A stretch of DNA of 64,000 bases from the NCBI GenBank assembly GCA_964502215.1, contig CAZCUN010000009.1:9052-73051 (forward strand), read 5' to 3'. The DNA comes from JAALLB01 sp964502215 (GTDB lineage Bacteria > Pseudomonadota > Alphaproteobacteria > Rhizobiales > Rhizobiaceae). The position numbers and the translations under genes were made by a program. The number at the start of each line of letters is the position of its first letter. The first letter of the stretch is position 1. Below, in pieces: positions 32,001 through 39,773 of this stretch. The notes below the pieces were generated by a model, which saw only the letters and a program-made list of their open reading frames with translations, did not search any database and was not told the origin of the DNA.

Positions 32001-33383
32001 TCAGGTTTCCTTTTGAGCAGCTACAGCATTTAAACTGTTTGGCGCAGCATCTACAATCTCAACATGAACGATATCGCCGGGCTTGCCAAGGCTATCGTCA
32101 ACTATGACAGATTGAAGCCAAGGCGAACGACCTATGAGCTGTCCTTCACGTCGCCCTTTTTTCTCTAGCAAAATGTCCATTTTGCGGCCGATGCAAGTTC
32201 TATTAAATTCTTCTTGCTGTTGATTAAGGAGTGCCTGTAATCTTTGAAGGCGCTCTGACTTAATCTCTTCTGGCACTTGGTCTTTCATGTCAGCACCTGG
32301 TGTTCCAGGACGGGTTGAGTATTTGAAAGAAAAGGCAGAGGCGTATTTAACTTTGCGAACAACTTCGAGTGTTTCTTCAAAGTCTTCTTCTGTTTCACCT
32401 GGAAAGCCCACAATGAAATCGCCTGAGATTGCCATGTCAGGGCGCACTTCACGCATCCGCTCGATGATATACATATAATCTTGCACTGTGTGATGGCGGT
32501 TCATCGCTTTTAAAATCTTGTCTGAACCTGCCTGAACTGGCAAATGCAAATAAGGCATTAGGCAATCAAGTTCGCGGTGAGCATTGATTAAGCTTTCATC
32601 CATATCGACTGGATGGGAAGTTGTGTAACGCAACCGATCAAGGTTCTGTATTTTTGCAAGCTCATGCAAAAGTTCGCCCAAGCCCCACTCGCGACCATCA
32701 TCACCTTCACCGTGCCATGCATTTACATTTTGACCCAAAAGCGTGATTTCGCGCACGCCTGCATCGACCATGCCTTGGGCTTCATCGACGATTTGTTTTA
32801 CGGTTCTGGAAACCTCTGCGCCTCGTGTGTATGGCACTACGCAGAAAGTACAGAATTTATCGCAACCTTCTTGTACTGTCAGAAAAGACGCAACACCGCG
32901 CGCTTGAACTTGCTTTGCAGTCGCAACAGGAAGTTTTGCAAATTTCTCTTCAATTTCAAATTCAGTTTCAACAACGCGCTCGCCTTGTTCAGCACGATGA
33001 ACAATATCTGCAATGCGGTGATATGTTTGCGGCCCAGCAACCAAATCAACGGCCTTTGCACGCTTCATGATTTCAGACCCCTCAGCCTGCGCTACACAAC
33101 CTGTTACACCAATGGTCATTGGGCGGTTGGTGTCAGCTCGCTTTTCTTTAAGTTTGCGAATACGTCCAACTTCTGAATAAACTTTCTCAGCAGCTTTTTC
33201 GCGGATGTGGCACGTGTTGAGCAAAACTAAATCTGCATCTTCCATATCGTTCGTGCGCTCATAGCCATCTTGCTCAAGCGCATCTTCCATGCGGTTTGAA
33301 TCATAGACGTTCATCTGACATCCGTAGGTTTTAACAAAAACCTTTTTTGGCTCTTCGAGCTTTTCAACCATTTTGGTACTCAT
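32001..33383 (-). CDS. miaB: tRNA-2-methylthio-N6-dimethylallyladenosine synthase MiaB
   Basis: Radical-SAM enzyme that adds the methylthio group to adenosine 37 of tRNAs reading UNN codons. The N-terminal UPF0004 domain has its cysteines in TYGCQMNVYDSNR, LLNTCHIREKA and VTGCVAQ; the radical-SAM cluster motif is CDKFCTFCVVPYTRG; a TRAM domain ends the protein (LIGRSPWLQSVIV). 460 residues is typical. It lies directly upstream of phoH. Confidence 0.97.
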   Translation of the reverse strand: MSTKMVEKLEEPKKVFVKTYGCQMNVYDSNRMEDALEQDGYERTNDMEDADLVLLNTCHIREKAAEKVYSEVGRIRKLKEKRADTNRPMTIGVTGCVAQAEGSEIMKRAKAVDLVAGPQTYHRIADIVHRAEQGERVVETEFEIEEKFAKLPVATAKQVQARGVASFLTVQEGCDKFCTFCVVPYTRGAEVSRTVKQIVDEAQGMVDAGVREITLLGQNVNAWHGEGDDGREWGLGELLHELAKIQNLDRLRYTTSHPVDMDESLINAHRELDCLMPYLHLPVQAGSDKILKAMNRHHTVQDYMYIIERMREVRPDMAISGDFIVGFPGETEEDFEETLEVVRKVKYASAFSFKYSTRPGTPGADMKDQVPEEIKSERLQRLQALLNQQQEEFNRTCIGRKMDILLEKKGRREGQLIGRSPWLQSVIVDDSLGKPGDIVHVEIVDAAPNSLNAVAAQKET

Positions 33384-33441
33384 AGTGAATTGAATTTGAC
33401 GCGTTTTAGTTTGTTTTGACTAGAATTGAAAGGATGTTCTT

Positions 33442-34254
33442 CTAATCTGTTTTGATAAGTTCATTATCACGTTTGTGAAGCGTGTTGAGAAAATTATTTC
33501 GAACTTGCGCTTGCACATCTTTTGCAACCTGACGACGGTTGGAGTTTTCATCAAACACGATAGGGTCGCCAAAAATCACTTCTACATCCCAAGCACTTAG
33601 TAACATGATATTCATTGCATGTCCGCCAAGCTTCATGTCGCCATACCACGCAGCTTTTGCTCGTGTATATCGACCCATTGGCATCCCATGCAAATGGGTG
33701 TAGGCGATTGAAACTGGCTGAATCAGAACTTCTTCAACGTCCTCATCTTTTACGGCAAATTGTGCCGCACCTAAAAGTGCGCTTTTAAACTGCCCAATAC
33801 GGTTACCATCATGGGTTGTGCCTTCCCCAAAAAGTACAACCGCATCACCATCCAACATGCGTGTTGTCACTTCTTGAGCTTGCTCTCCCACTTTGCGTTT
33901 TTGTTCGCGAACGACGTAAATCGTTCTTTGCAAGCGTGACAAAAGATTAGCGCCAGCCATTTCATTGACTTCACTTTTGGCAATAAAAGAAAGCTCCATC
34001 ACACTGCCTAGAACTGGGATATCCATCCATGAAATATGGTTTGATACAATCATCAAGGGACGAGCTTCGGGAATTATTCCTGAAACATGAATTTTCAAAC
34101 CGACGAGGCTGGTTGCAATTTTGTGCCAGACCATTGGCAACTTACGGGCAAGTCTAAGATCAAGCTTGATAGCGATCCATTGTATAGGGATGAAAATAAT
34201 CGTCACAAGAATTAATATGAAAATTACGACATAAACACGTAAGTGCGCTATCAT
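33442..34254 (-). CDS. Lysophospholipid (1-acyl-glycerol-3-phosphate) acyltransferase, PlsC-type
   Basis: A 270-residue inner-membrane acyltransferase. An N-terminal membrane segment (YVVIFILILVTIIFIPIQW) precedes the HX4D motif NHISWMD and the substrate motif FGEGTTHDGNR, both of the PlsC/LPLAT superfamily. Likely acylates lysophosphatidate, though ornithine-lipid acyltransferases look similar. Start overlaps the mur stop by four bases; the downstream gene is miaB. Confidence 0.88.
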   Translation of the reverse strand: MIAHLRVYVVIFILILVTIIFIPIQWIAIKLDLRLARKLPMVWHKIATSLVGLKIHVSGIIPEARPLMIVSNHISWMDIPVLGSVMELSFIAKSEVNEMAGANLLSRLQRTIYVVREQKRKVGEQAQEVTTRMLDGDAVVLFGEGTTHDGNRIGQFKSALLGAAQFAVKDEDVEEVLIQPVSIAYTHLHGMPMGRYTRAKAAWYGDMKLGGHAMNIMLLSAWDVEVIFGDPIVFDENSNRRQVAKDVQAQVRNNFLNTLHKRDNELIKTD

Positions 34255-34670
34255 GTTTCTTTTATCTTATCATTGAGTGGAATGCCATAAAGTTCAAGAC
34301 GATGATCGACTAATTTGTAGCCCAGTTCCCTTGCAATCTTTTCTTGCAGGGCTTCAATTTCTGCGCTTTCAAATTCGATAACGTTTCCTGTTTTTAAATC
34401 AATCAAATGGTCATGATGGTTTTCTGGAACAATTTCATATCGCGCACGCCCGTCGCGAAATTCATGCCGTTCTATGATGCCAGTTTCTTCAAGTAGTTTT
34501 ACTGTTCGGTAAACCGTTGCAATAGAAATTTTATCATCAATTGCTGAAGCTCTATTATACATTTCTTCAACGTCTGGATGGTCATCGGCATCTTCCAGAA
34601 CTTTTGTAATGACGCGGCGCTGGCCTGTCATGCGCAAACCCTTTTCACTGCATCTTTTTTCCAGAGACAT
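34251..34670 (-). CDS. mur: Fur-family metal regulator, Mur/Fur type
   Basis: Second Fur-family regulator in the window, besides irr. In Rhizobiales this locus encodes Mur, which represses manganese uptake when bound to Mn. The 139 residues show the winged helix (SIATVYRTVKLLEETGIIERH) and the metal ligands HEF, NHHDHLI and DHRLELYG; no C-terminal CxxC structural zinc motif. Start placed at ATG 34670; two in-frame GTG codons precede it and the AGAAGG ribosome site lies closer to GTG 34676, so the start is uncertain by two codons. Mn- versus Fe-response is inferred from synteny. Confidence 0.85.
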   Translation of the reverse strand: MSLEKRCSEKGLRMTGQRRVITKVLEDADDHPDVEEMYNRASAIDDKISIATVYRTVKLLEETGIIERHEFRDGRARYEIVPENHHDHLIDLKTGNVIEFESAEIEALQEKIARELGYKLVDHRLELYGIPLNDKIKET

Positions 34671-34719
34671 CACCACGCGCTATATAACCTTCTAGCTCAA
34701 TTTGGATTTCTTATAGTAT

Positions 34720-35238
34720 CTAACTAAGTTCAAGCTGCATGACAAGCGCAGCTGATCTGATGGCTTTATCATCCTTTGCTTGTGAGTAATAACCTTCACG
34801 TTCACCGATTTTAATAAATCCGATGCTTTTGTATAAATTTATCGCAGCATGATTAGCTTCATCAACTTCGAGAAAAAGTTTGTTCATTCTATCATATTCT
34901 AACTTGCGAATTACTGTGCGCATGAGCTGGCTTGCTATCCCCTTGCGCCTTGCATCGGGACTTGTGGCAATCGTAATAATTTCAGCTTCATCAAGAATGC
35001 TTCGAACAAGCACAAACCCCAAAGGCTTACTATTCTTGCTCTTTGGTGGGTGCGCAACAAAGGATTTGTAACTATCATTGTTCAACATCTTTTCAAGTTC
35101 GCCATCACTCCAGCCGTGGTTAAACCCAGCGTGATGTATCTTTGACAAGACCGAAAGATCTGACTTTTTCGCAAGCTGGATAGTAATTTCCGCAGGGGAG
35201 AGATAACCCTTCATAAACGCATTGAAATACCCCAGCAT
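34720..35238 (-). CDS. rimI: Ribosomal-protein-alanine N-acetyltransferase RimI-like (GNAT)
   Basis: GNAT-fold acetyltransferase; in E. coli RimI acetylates the N-terminus of S18. The acetyl-CoA site IATSPDARRKGIASQLMRTV and the Asn/Tyr stretch NHAAINLYKSIGF are typical. It overlaps the end of tsaB (TAATG), the standard pairing of tsaB and rimI. 172 residues, with about 15 extra at the N-terminus compared with E. coli. The substrate is not provable from sequence. Confidence 0.9.
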   Translation of the reverse strand: MLGYFNAFMKGYLSPAEITIQLAKKSDLSVLSKIHHAGFNHGWSDGELEKMLNNDSYKSFVAHPPKSKNSKPLGFVLVRSILDEAEIITIATSPDARRKGIASQLMRTVIRKLEYDRMNKLFLEVDEANHAAINLYKSIGFIKIGEREGYYSQAKDDKAIRSAALVMQLELS

Positions 35239-35888
35239 TATACCCGCTCCAGCGCGAAACCAGCTTGAACCTTAGCGTCTGCTGAACGCAAATAAAGTGG
35301 CTCTGGTGGTGCTTTTTGTTCTGGCACTGCGCTTGCCAATTTTGCAACGGTTGTAATTTTTGGCGCTGAAAACTTATGCAAGATTGGCAATTCCAGATTT
35401 GTTGTATGATTTAAAATTTCAGCCCCTGCGCCACATGCAGAAATCTGGCGATTACAAAACAGCTCTTCCAATTCTTCATAAGAACTAGCAAACGGGTTTT
35501 CACCTTTTATCTGGCAGTAAAGCTCACCACGTTTTGCATCCAAGAGACTTACCAACTCTCCTTCATAAGATGTCACTTCTGCCTCACATGCATCCAGCGT
35601 GGACACACCAATAACAGGTAAATCAAGCGAAAGACCAAACCCTCGCGCAACGGACATACCAACGCGCACCCCTGTGAAGCTTCCTGGCCCAATCGTAACG
35701 CCAATGCGATCTATATCCTTAAAACCAAGTTTAGTTTTTGAAAAACAAGTATCAATCAAGCCCATAAGGACTTCCGCATGACCGCGGCCTATGTCTTTTG
35801 ATTGTTCTGCCAGTACCACATTTCTATCGCCATCATAAAGACAAACCGAACAAAGATGTGAAGATGTATCAAGGGCTAGTAAGATCAA
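35238..35888 (-). CDS. tsaB: tRNA threonylcarbamoyladenosine biosynthesis protein TsaB
   Basis: Partner of TsaD in making t6A37 of ANN-reading tRNAs. The N-terminal ASKHA fold shows LLALDTSSHLCSVCLYDG and ITIGPGSFTGVRVGM; the second half is shorter than in TsaD, as expected. 216 residues. It lies 9 bases downstream of nfu and overlaps rimI. Confidence 0.93.
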   Translation of the reverse strand: MILLALDTSSHLCSVCLYDGDRNVVLAEQSKDIGRGHAEVLMGLIDTCFSKTKLGFKDIDRIGVTIGPGSFTGVRVGMSVARGFGLSLDLPVIGVSTLDACEAEVTSYEGELVSLLDAKRGELYCQIKGENPFASSYEELEELFCNRQISACGAGAEILNHTTNLELPILHKFSAPKITTVAKLASAVPEQKAPPEPLYLRSADAKVQAGFALERV

Positions 35889-35897
35889 CTGCTATTC

Positions 35898-36482
35898 TTA
35901 AAGCTGGACGCCAACTGGCATAACTTCTTGTACTTCCGGAATGAAGTGTTTTAACAAATTTTGAATGCCATGCTTCAAGGTTGCCGTTGAAGATGGGCAG
36001 CCTGCGCAAGCGCCCTTCATGTGAAGATAAACAATGCCATCTCTAAAACCATGGAATGTAATATCGCCGCCATCTTGAGCAACCGCAGGGCGCACACGCG
36101 TATCAAGCAACTCTTTGATGGTGTTTACGATGTGCGTATCTTCCTCGGCAAAGTCTTCTTCGCCTACTTCAATGTCACCAGCGCCTTCGCCCATGACAGG
36201 TTTGCCAGTTACGAAATGCTCCATGATTGTACCAAGTACAGCTGGCTTTAAGTGCTGCCAATCAAAACCATCTTCTGCATCGCCTTCACGAGTTACAGAA
36301 ATGAAATCATAGCCAAAGAAAACGCCTGATACACCGGGAATTGTGAAAAGCTGTTTTGCTAAAGGTGACTTTTCAGCATCTTCTTGTGTGCGAAAGTCTG
36401 CCGAGCCTGATGGCATCACCTGAATGCCAGGCAAGAACTTTAAGGTTGCAGGATTTGGCGTGGCTTCTGTTTGAATGAACAT
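35898..36482 (-). CDS. NifU/Nfu-type iron-sulfur cluster carrier
   Basis: Scaffold or carrier of Fe-S clusters. The N-terminal Nfu_N domain (MFIQTEATPNPATLKFLPG) is joined to the C-terminal NifU domain, which holds the cluster Cys pair CAGCPSS near residue 160. This two-domain form is the usual alphaproteobacterial Nfu. Start placed at 36482; a frame to 36497 adds five residues without a better site. Neighbours are usp upstream and tsaB downstream. Confidence 0.93.
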   Translation of the reverse strand: MFIQTEATPNPATLKFLPGIQVMPSGSADFRTQEDAEKSPLAKQLFTIPGVSGVFFGYDFISVTREGDAEDGFDWQHLKPAVLGTIMEHFVTGKPVMGEGAGDIEVGEEDFAEEDTHIVNTIKELLDTRVRPAVAQDGGDITFHGFRDGIVYLHMKGACAGCPSSTATLKHGIQNLLKHFIPEVQEVMPVGVQL

Positions 36483-36556
36483 AATACGGTTCTCCAACCT
36501 TAACGACAGGATTTGTTATTAGAATGATTCCAAAGTAAGCATTAATTTAAACGGAA

Positions 36557-37048
36557 TCAAGTCACACTTTCGATCTCTTCATCGCTCATATTGTAAGGCA
36601 CAACTATCACAGGAATTGAAAAAGCTGTGCCACTAGCGGCAAGTGCGCTAACCAAAGGGCCTGGGCCTTCGTTTCCATCCCCAGATGCGAGAACCAATAC
36701 AGCGATATCTTGATCTTCTTCAATCAATTTTTGCAGTTCTTCGTAGGTTTTGCCTTCACGGTAAATCAATTCAGGATCAATGCTGCCATGGTCACGGCTA
36801 TATTGCGCATATTTTTCGAGAGCCGCTTCACCTGTTTCACGCGCCTCTGCCTTCATAATTTCTTCAACACCTAACCAATGCTGAAAATCTTCAGGCTCTG
36901 AAACATAAAGCAGTTCAAGGCTGCCGCCTGTGTTTGTTGCCCTGCGTTCTGCGTATAAAACAGCACGATTACACTCAGACGTATCATCCACAACACATAA
37001 AAATTTACGTTGGTGACCTTCTTCACGAATTAATCGTTTACTTACCAT
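36557..37048 (-). CDS. Universal stress protein (UspA family)
   Basis: A 163-residue UspA-fold protein: FLCVVDDTSECNRAVLYAER at the start, a central helix-rich part, then IAVLVLASGDGNEGPGPLV as the nucleotide-binding loop. The Gly pattern is looser than the ATP-binding consensus (G-x2-G-x9-G), so ATP binding is unsure. Downstream of trpS on the same strand, upstream of nfu. Role in stress survival is general to the family. Confidence 0.85.
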   Translation of the reverse strand: MVSKRLIREEGHQRKFLCVVDDTSECNRAVLYAERRATNTGGSLELLYVSEPEDFQHWLGVEEIMKAEARETGEAALEKYAQYSRDHGSIDPELIYREGKTYEELQKLIEEDQDIAVLVLASGDGNEGPGPLVSALAASGTAFSIPVIVVPYNMSDEEIESVT

Positions 37049-37093
37049 TTTCGCACTCTCTCCTCTATAGACGCGTAACTTACACCACTGTGC

Positions 37094-38131
37094 TTAACCA
37101 AGGAAGCCAAAAATCTCACGAACTTCACGCATTGTTTCTTGGGCAATAATACGCGCCCTGTCAGAGCCATCAGCTAACACTGTATCTACATGTGCAGGAT
37201 CATCCATTAATTTACGCATTTCAATATTAATGGGTGCAAGTTTTTCTACTGCTAATTCTGCAAGCGCTGGCTTAAAAGTACCAAATTGCTGACCTGCAAA
37301 CTGCGTTAAAACATCTTGCGATGATTTACCTGAAAGTGCCGAATAAATACCTATAAGATTTCTAGCCTCTGGGCGCTCAGATAATTCATCCATGGTTTCT
37401 GGCAGTGGCTCAGGGTCCGTTTTTGCCTTGCGTATTTTTTTGGCAATATCATCAGCACTATCTGTTAGGTTAATACGCGACATGTCTGAAGGTTCAGACT
37501 TTGACATTTTGCTTGAACCGTTGCGCAAAGACATCACCCGCGTTGCAGGGCCTTCGATGATGGGGTCTGTTATCGGAAAGTACCCTTCTTCACCATGGCC
37601 GTGCTCTTTAATTTGAGCCGCGAAGTCGTGGTTGAATTTTCCCGCAATCTCTCTTGTTAATTCAAGATGCTGTTTTTGATCATCCCCCACAGGCACATGG
37701 GTGGCACGATAAAGCAAAATGTCTGCAGCCATCAGGTTTGGATAAGAAAAAAGGCCGACAGAAGCATTTTGTGCGTTCTTTCCTGCCTTATCCTTAAACT
37801 GCGTCATACGCTGCAACCAACCCATGCGCGCTACACAATTAAAGAGCCAAGCAAGCTCTGCATGTTCTTTCACTTGTGACTGATTGAAAACAATATGTTT
37901 TGTCGGATCAATGCCGCTTGCGATGAATGCTGCTGCTATCTCACGGGTTTGGTTTTTTAAGTTTTCTTGAACTAATTGCGCGGTAACCGCATGCAAATCA
38001 ACCACACAATAAATACATTCATGGCTTTCTTGAAGTGCAACAAATTTTCTTATCGCACCAAGATAATTTCCAAGGTGCAGATTACCTGTTGGCTGGACAC
38101 CTGAAAATACGCGGTTCTTTGGTTGAGCCAT
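37094..38131 (-). CDS. trpS: Tryptophanyl-tRNA synthetase
   Basis: Class I synthetase charging tRNA-Trp. The HIGH-type motif is TGNLHLGNYLGA (residues 16-27) and KMSKS is near residue 210 (SSKMSKSEPSDM). The 345 residues are full length. It lies 88 bases downstream of murJ and is followed by usp. Confidence 0.97.
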   Translation of the reverse strand: MAQPKNRVFSGVQPTGNLHLGNYLGAIRKFVALQESHECIYCVVDLHAVTAQLVQENLKNQTREIAAAFIASGIDPTKHIVFNQSQVKEHAELAWLFNCVARMGWLQRMTQFKDKAGKNAQNASVGLFSYPNLMAADILLYRATHVPVGDDQKQHLELTREIAGKFNHDFAAQIKEHGHGEEGYFPITDPIIEGPATRVMSLRNGSSKMSKSEPSDMSRINLTDSADDIAKKIRKAKTDPEPLPETMDELSERPEARNLIGIYSALSGKSSQDVLTQFAGQQFGTFKPALAELAVEKLAPINIEMRKLMDDPAHVDTVLADGSDRARIIAQETMREVREIFGFLG

Positions 38132-38219
38132 GATGTTTTTTTCCGTTTATTCCATCTTGTGATAAGTCGCGCGGTTTATGACGGTTTATATTCTGCTTAG
38201 CAAGGGGGAAAGAAATAAT

Positions 38220-39773
38220 TCATCGTCTTAACATGCGCTTCAATTGTTCTTTGGGTATGGCACCTGTTGCAATGACGATTGCAAAGTATGCAACTGTAGC
38301 AACTGCAATTAATAGTCCAATCATGGCAAGGCGCGAAAGTAATCCGCTATCAGTGATTGCCACTCCTAGCCATAGGCTACCTGCGTATAAGACTCCTGCC
38401 ATCACAAGACTTGCAAAACAGATCAATAAAACATTGCGCCAGGTTTTTGAAGCAATTCTAAAATGCCTGCCAAAATGTAGTGATGCCCATAATAAAATAG
38501 CATTGACCCAACCTGCTGTACTTGTTGCCAGCGCTAATCCTAGTACGCCATAGATTGGAAATAAAACGAGGCTTAAAATAATGTTTAAAATCGCATTTAC
38601 ACCTGAAAACCACATCGGTGTGCGCATGTCTTCACGCGCATAAAAGCTTGGTTGGAAAATCTTGATTAAAACAAAAGACGGTAAGCCAATCGCAAAGCCA
38701 GCTAAAACCAATGAAGTTATTTCTGCTGTATCACGATCAAACGCACCACGCTCATAAACTAATGCGACCAGCGGTAAGTTAAGCATGAAAAGTCCAACTG
38801 CTGCTGGCACTGTTAAGCCCAGACCAAATTCAATACTACGATTTTGCAAATGCGCTGCTTCTTCTGCATTCTTTGCCGTTAACGCTCGACTTAATTCTGG
38901 TAGCAATACGACGCCAATTGAAATGCCTATGATGCCCAGTGGTAATTGCATCAAGCGATCTGCGTAATTCATAACTGCAATTGCACCAGATTGCGCTGAA
39001 GCGATGATCTGACTGACGAGCAAGTTAATCTGCGTAATGCCACCTGCAATTGCCGTTGGCACAGCTAAGACAAGTAAGCGTTTTACTGAGGGTGAAACCT
39101 TTGGCATTCGAAGTGACAAAGGAAAGCCCTCTTTGCGAATGCCATAAATCAGCAGCAACAATTGTAGTATGCCAGAAGCAAATACGCCCCATGCCATGGC
39201 TTGGCCAATTGCTGCATCTGTGAGTTCTACGACACCTGCAAATACCAAAACTAGAATAAAAATAATGTTTAAAACAACTGGGGCAAAGGCTGCTAGAAAA
39301 TATCGTCTGAAAGAGTTTAATATACCAGAGAACATCGCCACCAAAGACATGGCCATCAAATAGGGAAACATGATCCGCGTGAGTAAAACGGTAAGCTCAA
39401 ACTTATCAGGGTCATTTGCAAATTTTGGCGCAATGATTGTCCCTACTAAGGTCGGCATGAAAATCATTGCAAGGGCAGATAATATTAACAGTACGAGCAC
39501 CAGAACGGATAAAATCTGCTCGGCAAATTCGCGGGCTGCTGGTTTGCCACCGCTTTCTAATTCTTTTGCAAAAAGCGGAATGAAGGCTGCATTGAAAGCA
39601 CCTTCTGCAAACAATCTTCTGAATAGGTTTGGAAATCTGAAAGCTGCATAAAACGCATCAGCCACCGGGCCTGCACCCAGAAAGGCTGCGATCATCGCTT
39701 CACGTGCAAATCCAAGTACACGGCTTGCCATGGTCGCGCCCCCAACAGAAGCAAATTTCTTGGCTAAACTCAT
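38220..39773 (-). CDS. murJ: Lipid II flippase MurJ
   Basis: MOP-superfamily membrane protein that flips lipid II for peptidoglycan synthesis. The 517 residues hold about 14 hydrophobic helices. The start is MSLAKKFASVGGATMASRVLG; ARNLFRR-like RFPNLFRRLFAEGAFNAAFIP and the loop MMFSGVNAILN are recognisable. Start overlaps the glnD stop by four bases, the standard glnD-murJ pair. Confidence 0.96.
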   Translation of the reverse strand: MSLAKKFASVGGATMASRVLGFAREAMIAAFLGAGPVADAFYAAFRFPNLFRRLFAEGAFNAAFIPLFAKELESGGKPAAREFAEQILSVLVLVLLILSALAMIFMPTLVGTIIAPKFANDPDKFELTVLLTRIMFPYLMAMSLVAMFSGILNSFRRYFLAAFAPVVLNIIFILVLVFAGVVELTDAAIGQAMAWGVFASGILQLLLLIYGIRKEGFPLSLRMPKVSPSVKRLLVLAVPTAIAGGITQINLLVSQIIASAQSGAIAVMNYADRLMQLPLGIIGISIGVVLLPELSRALTAKNAEEAAHLQNRSIEFGLGLTVPAAVGLFMLNLPLVALVYERGAFDRDTAEITSLVLAGFAIGLPSFVLIKIFQPSFYAREDMRTPMWFSGVNAILNIILSLVLFPIYGVLGLALATSTAGWVNAILLWASLHFGRHFRIASKTWRNVLLICFASLVMAGVLYAGSLWLGVAITDSGLLSRLAMIGLLIAVATVAYFAIVIATGAIPKEQLKRMLRR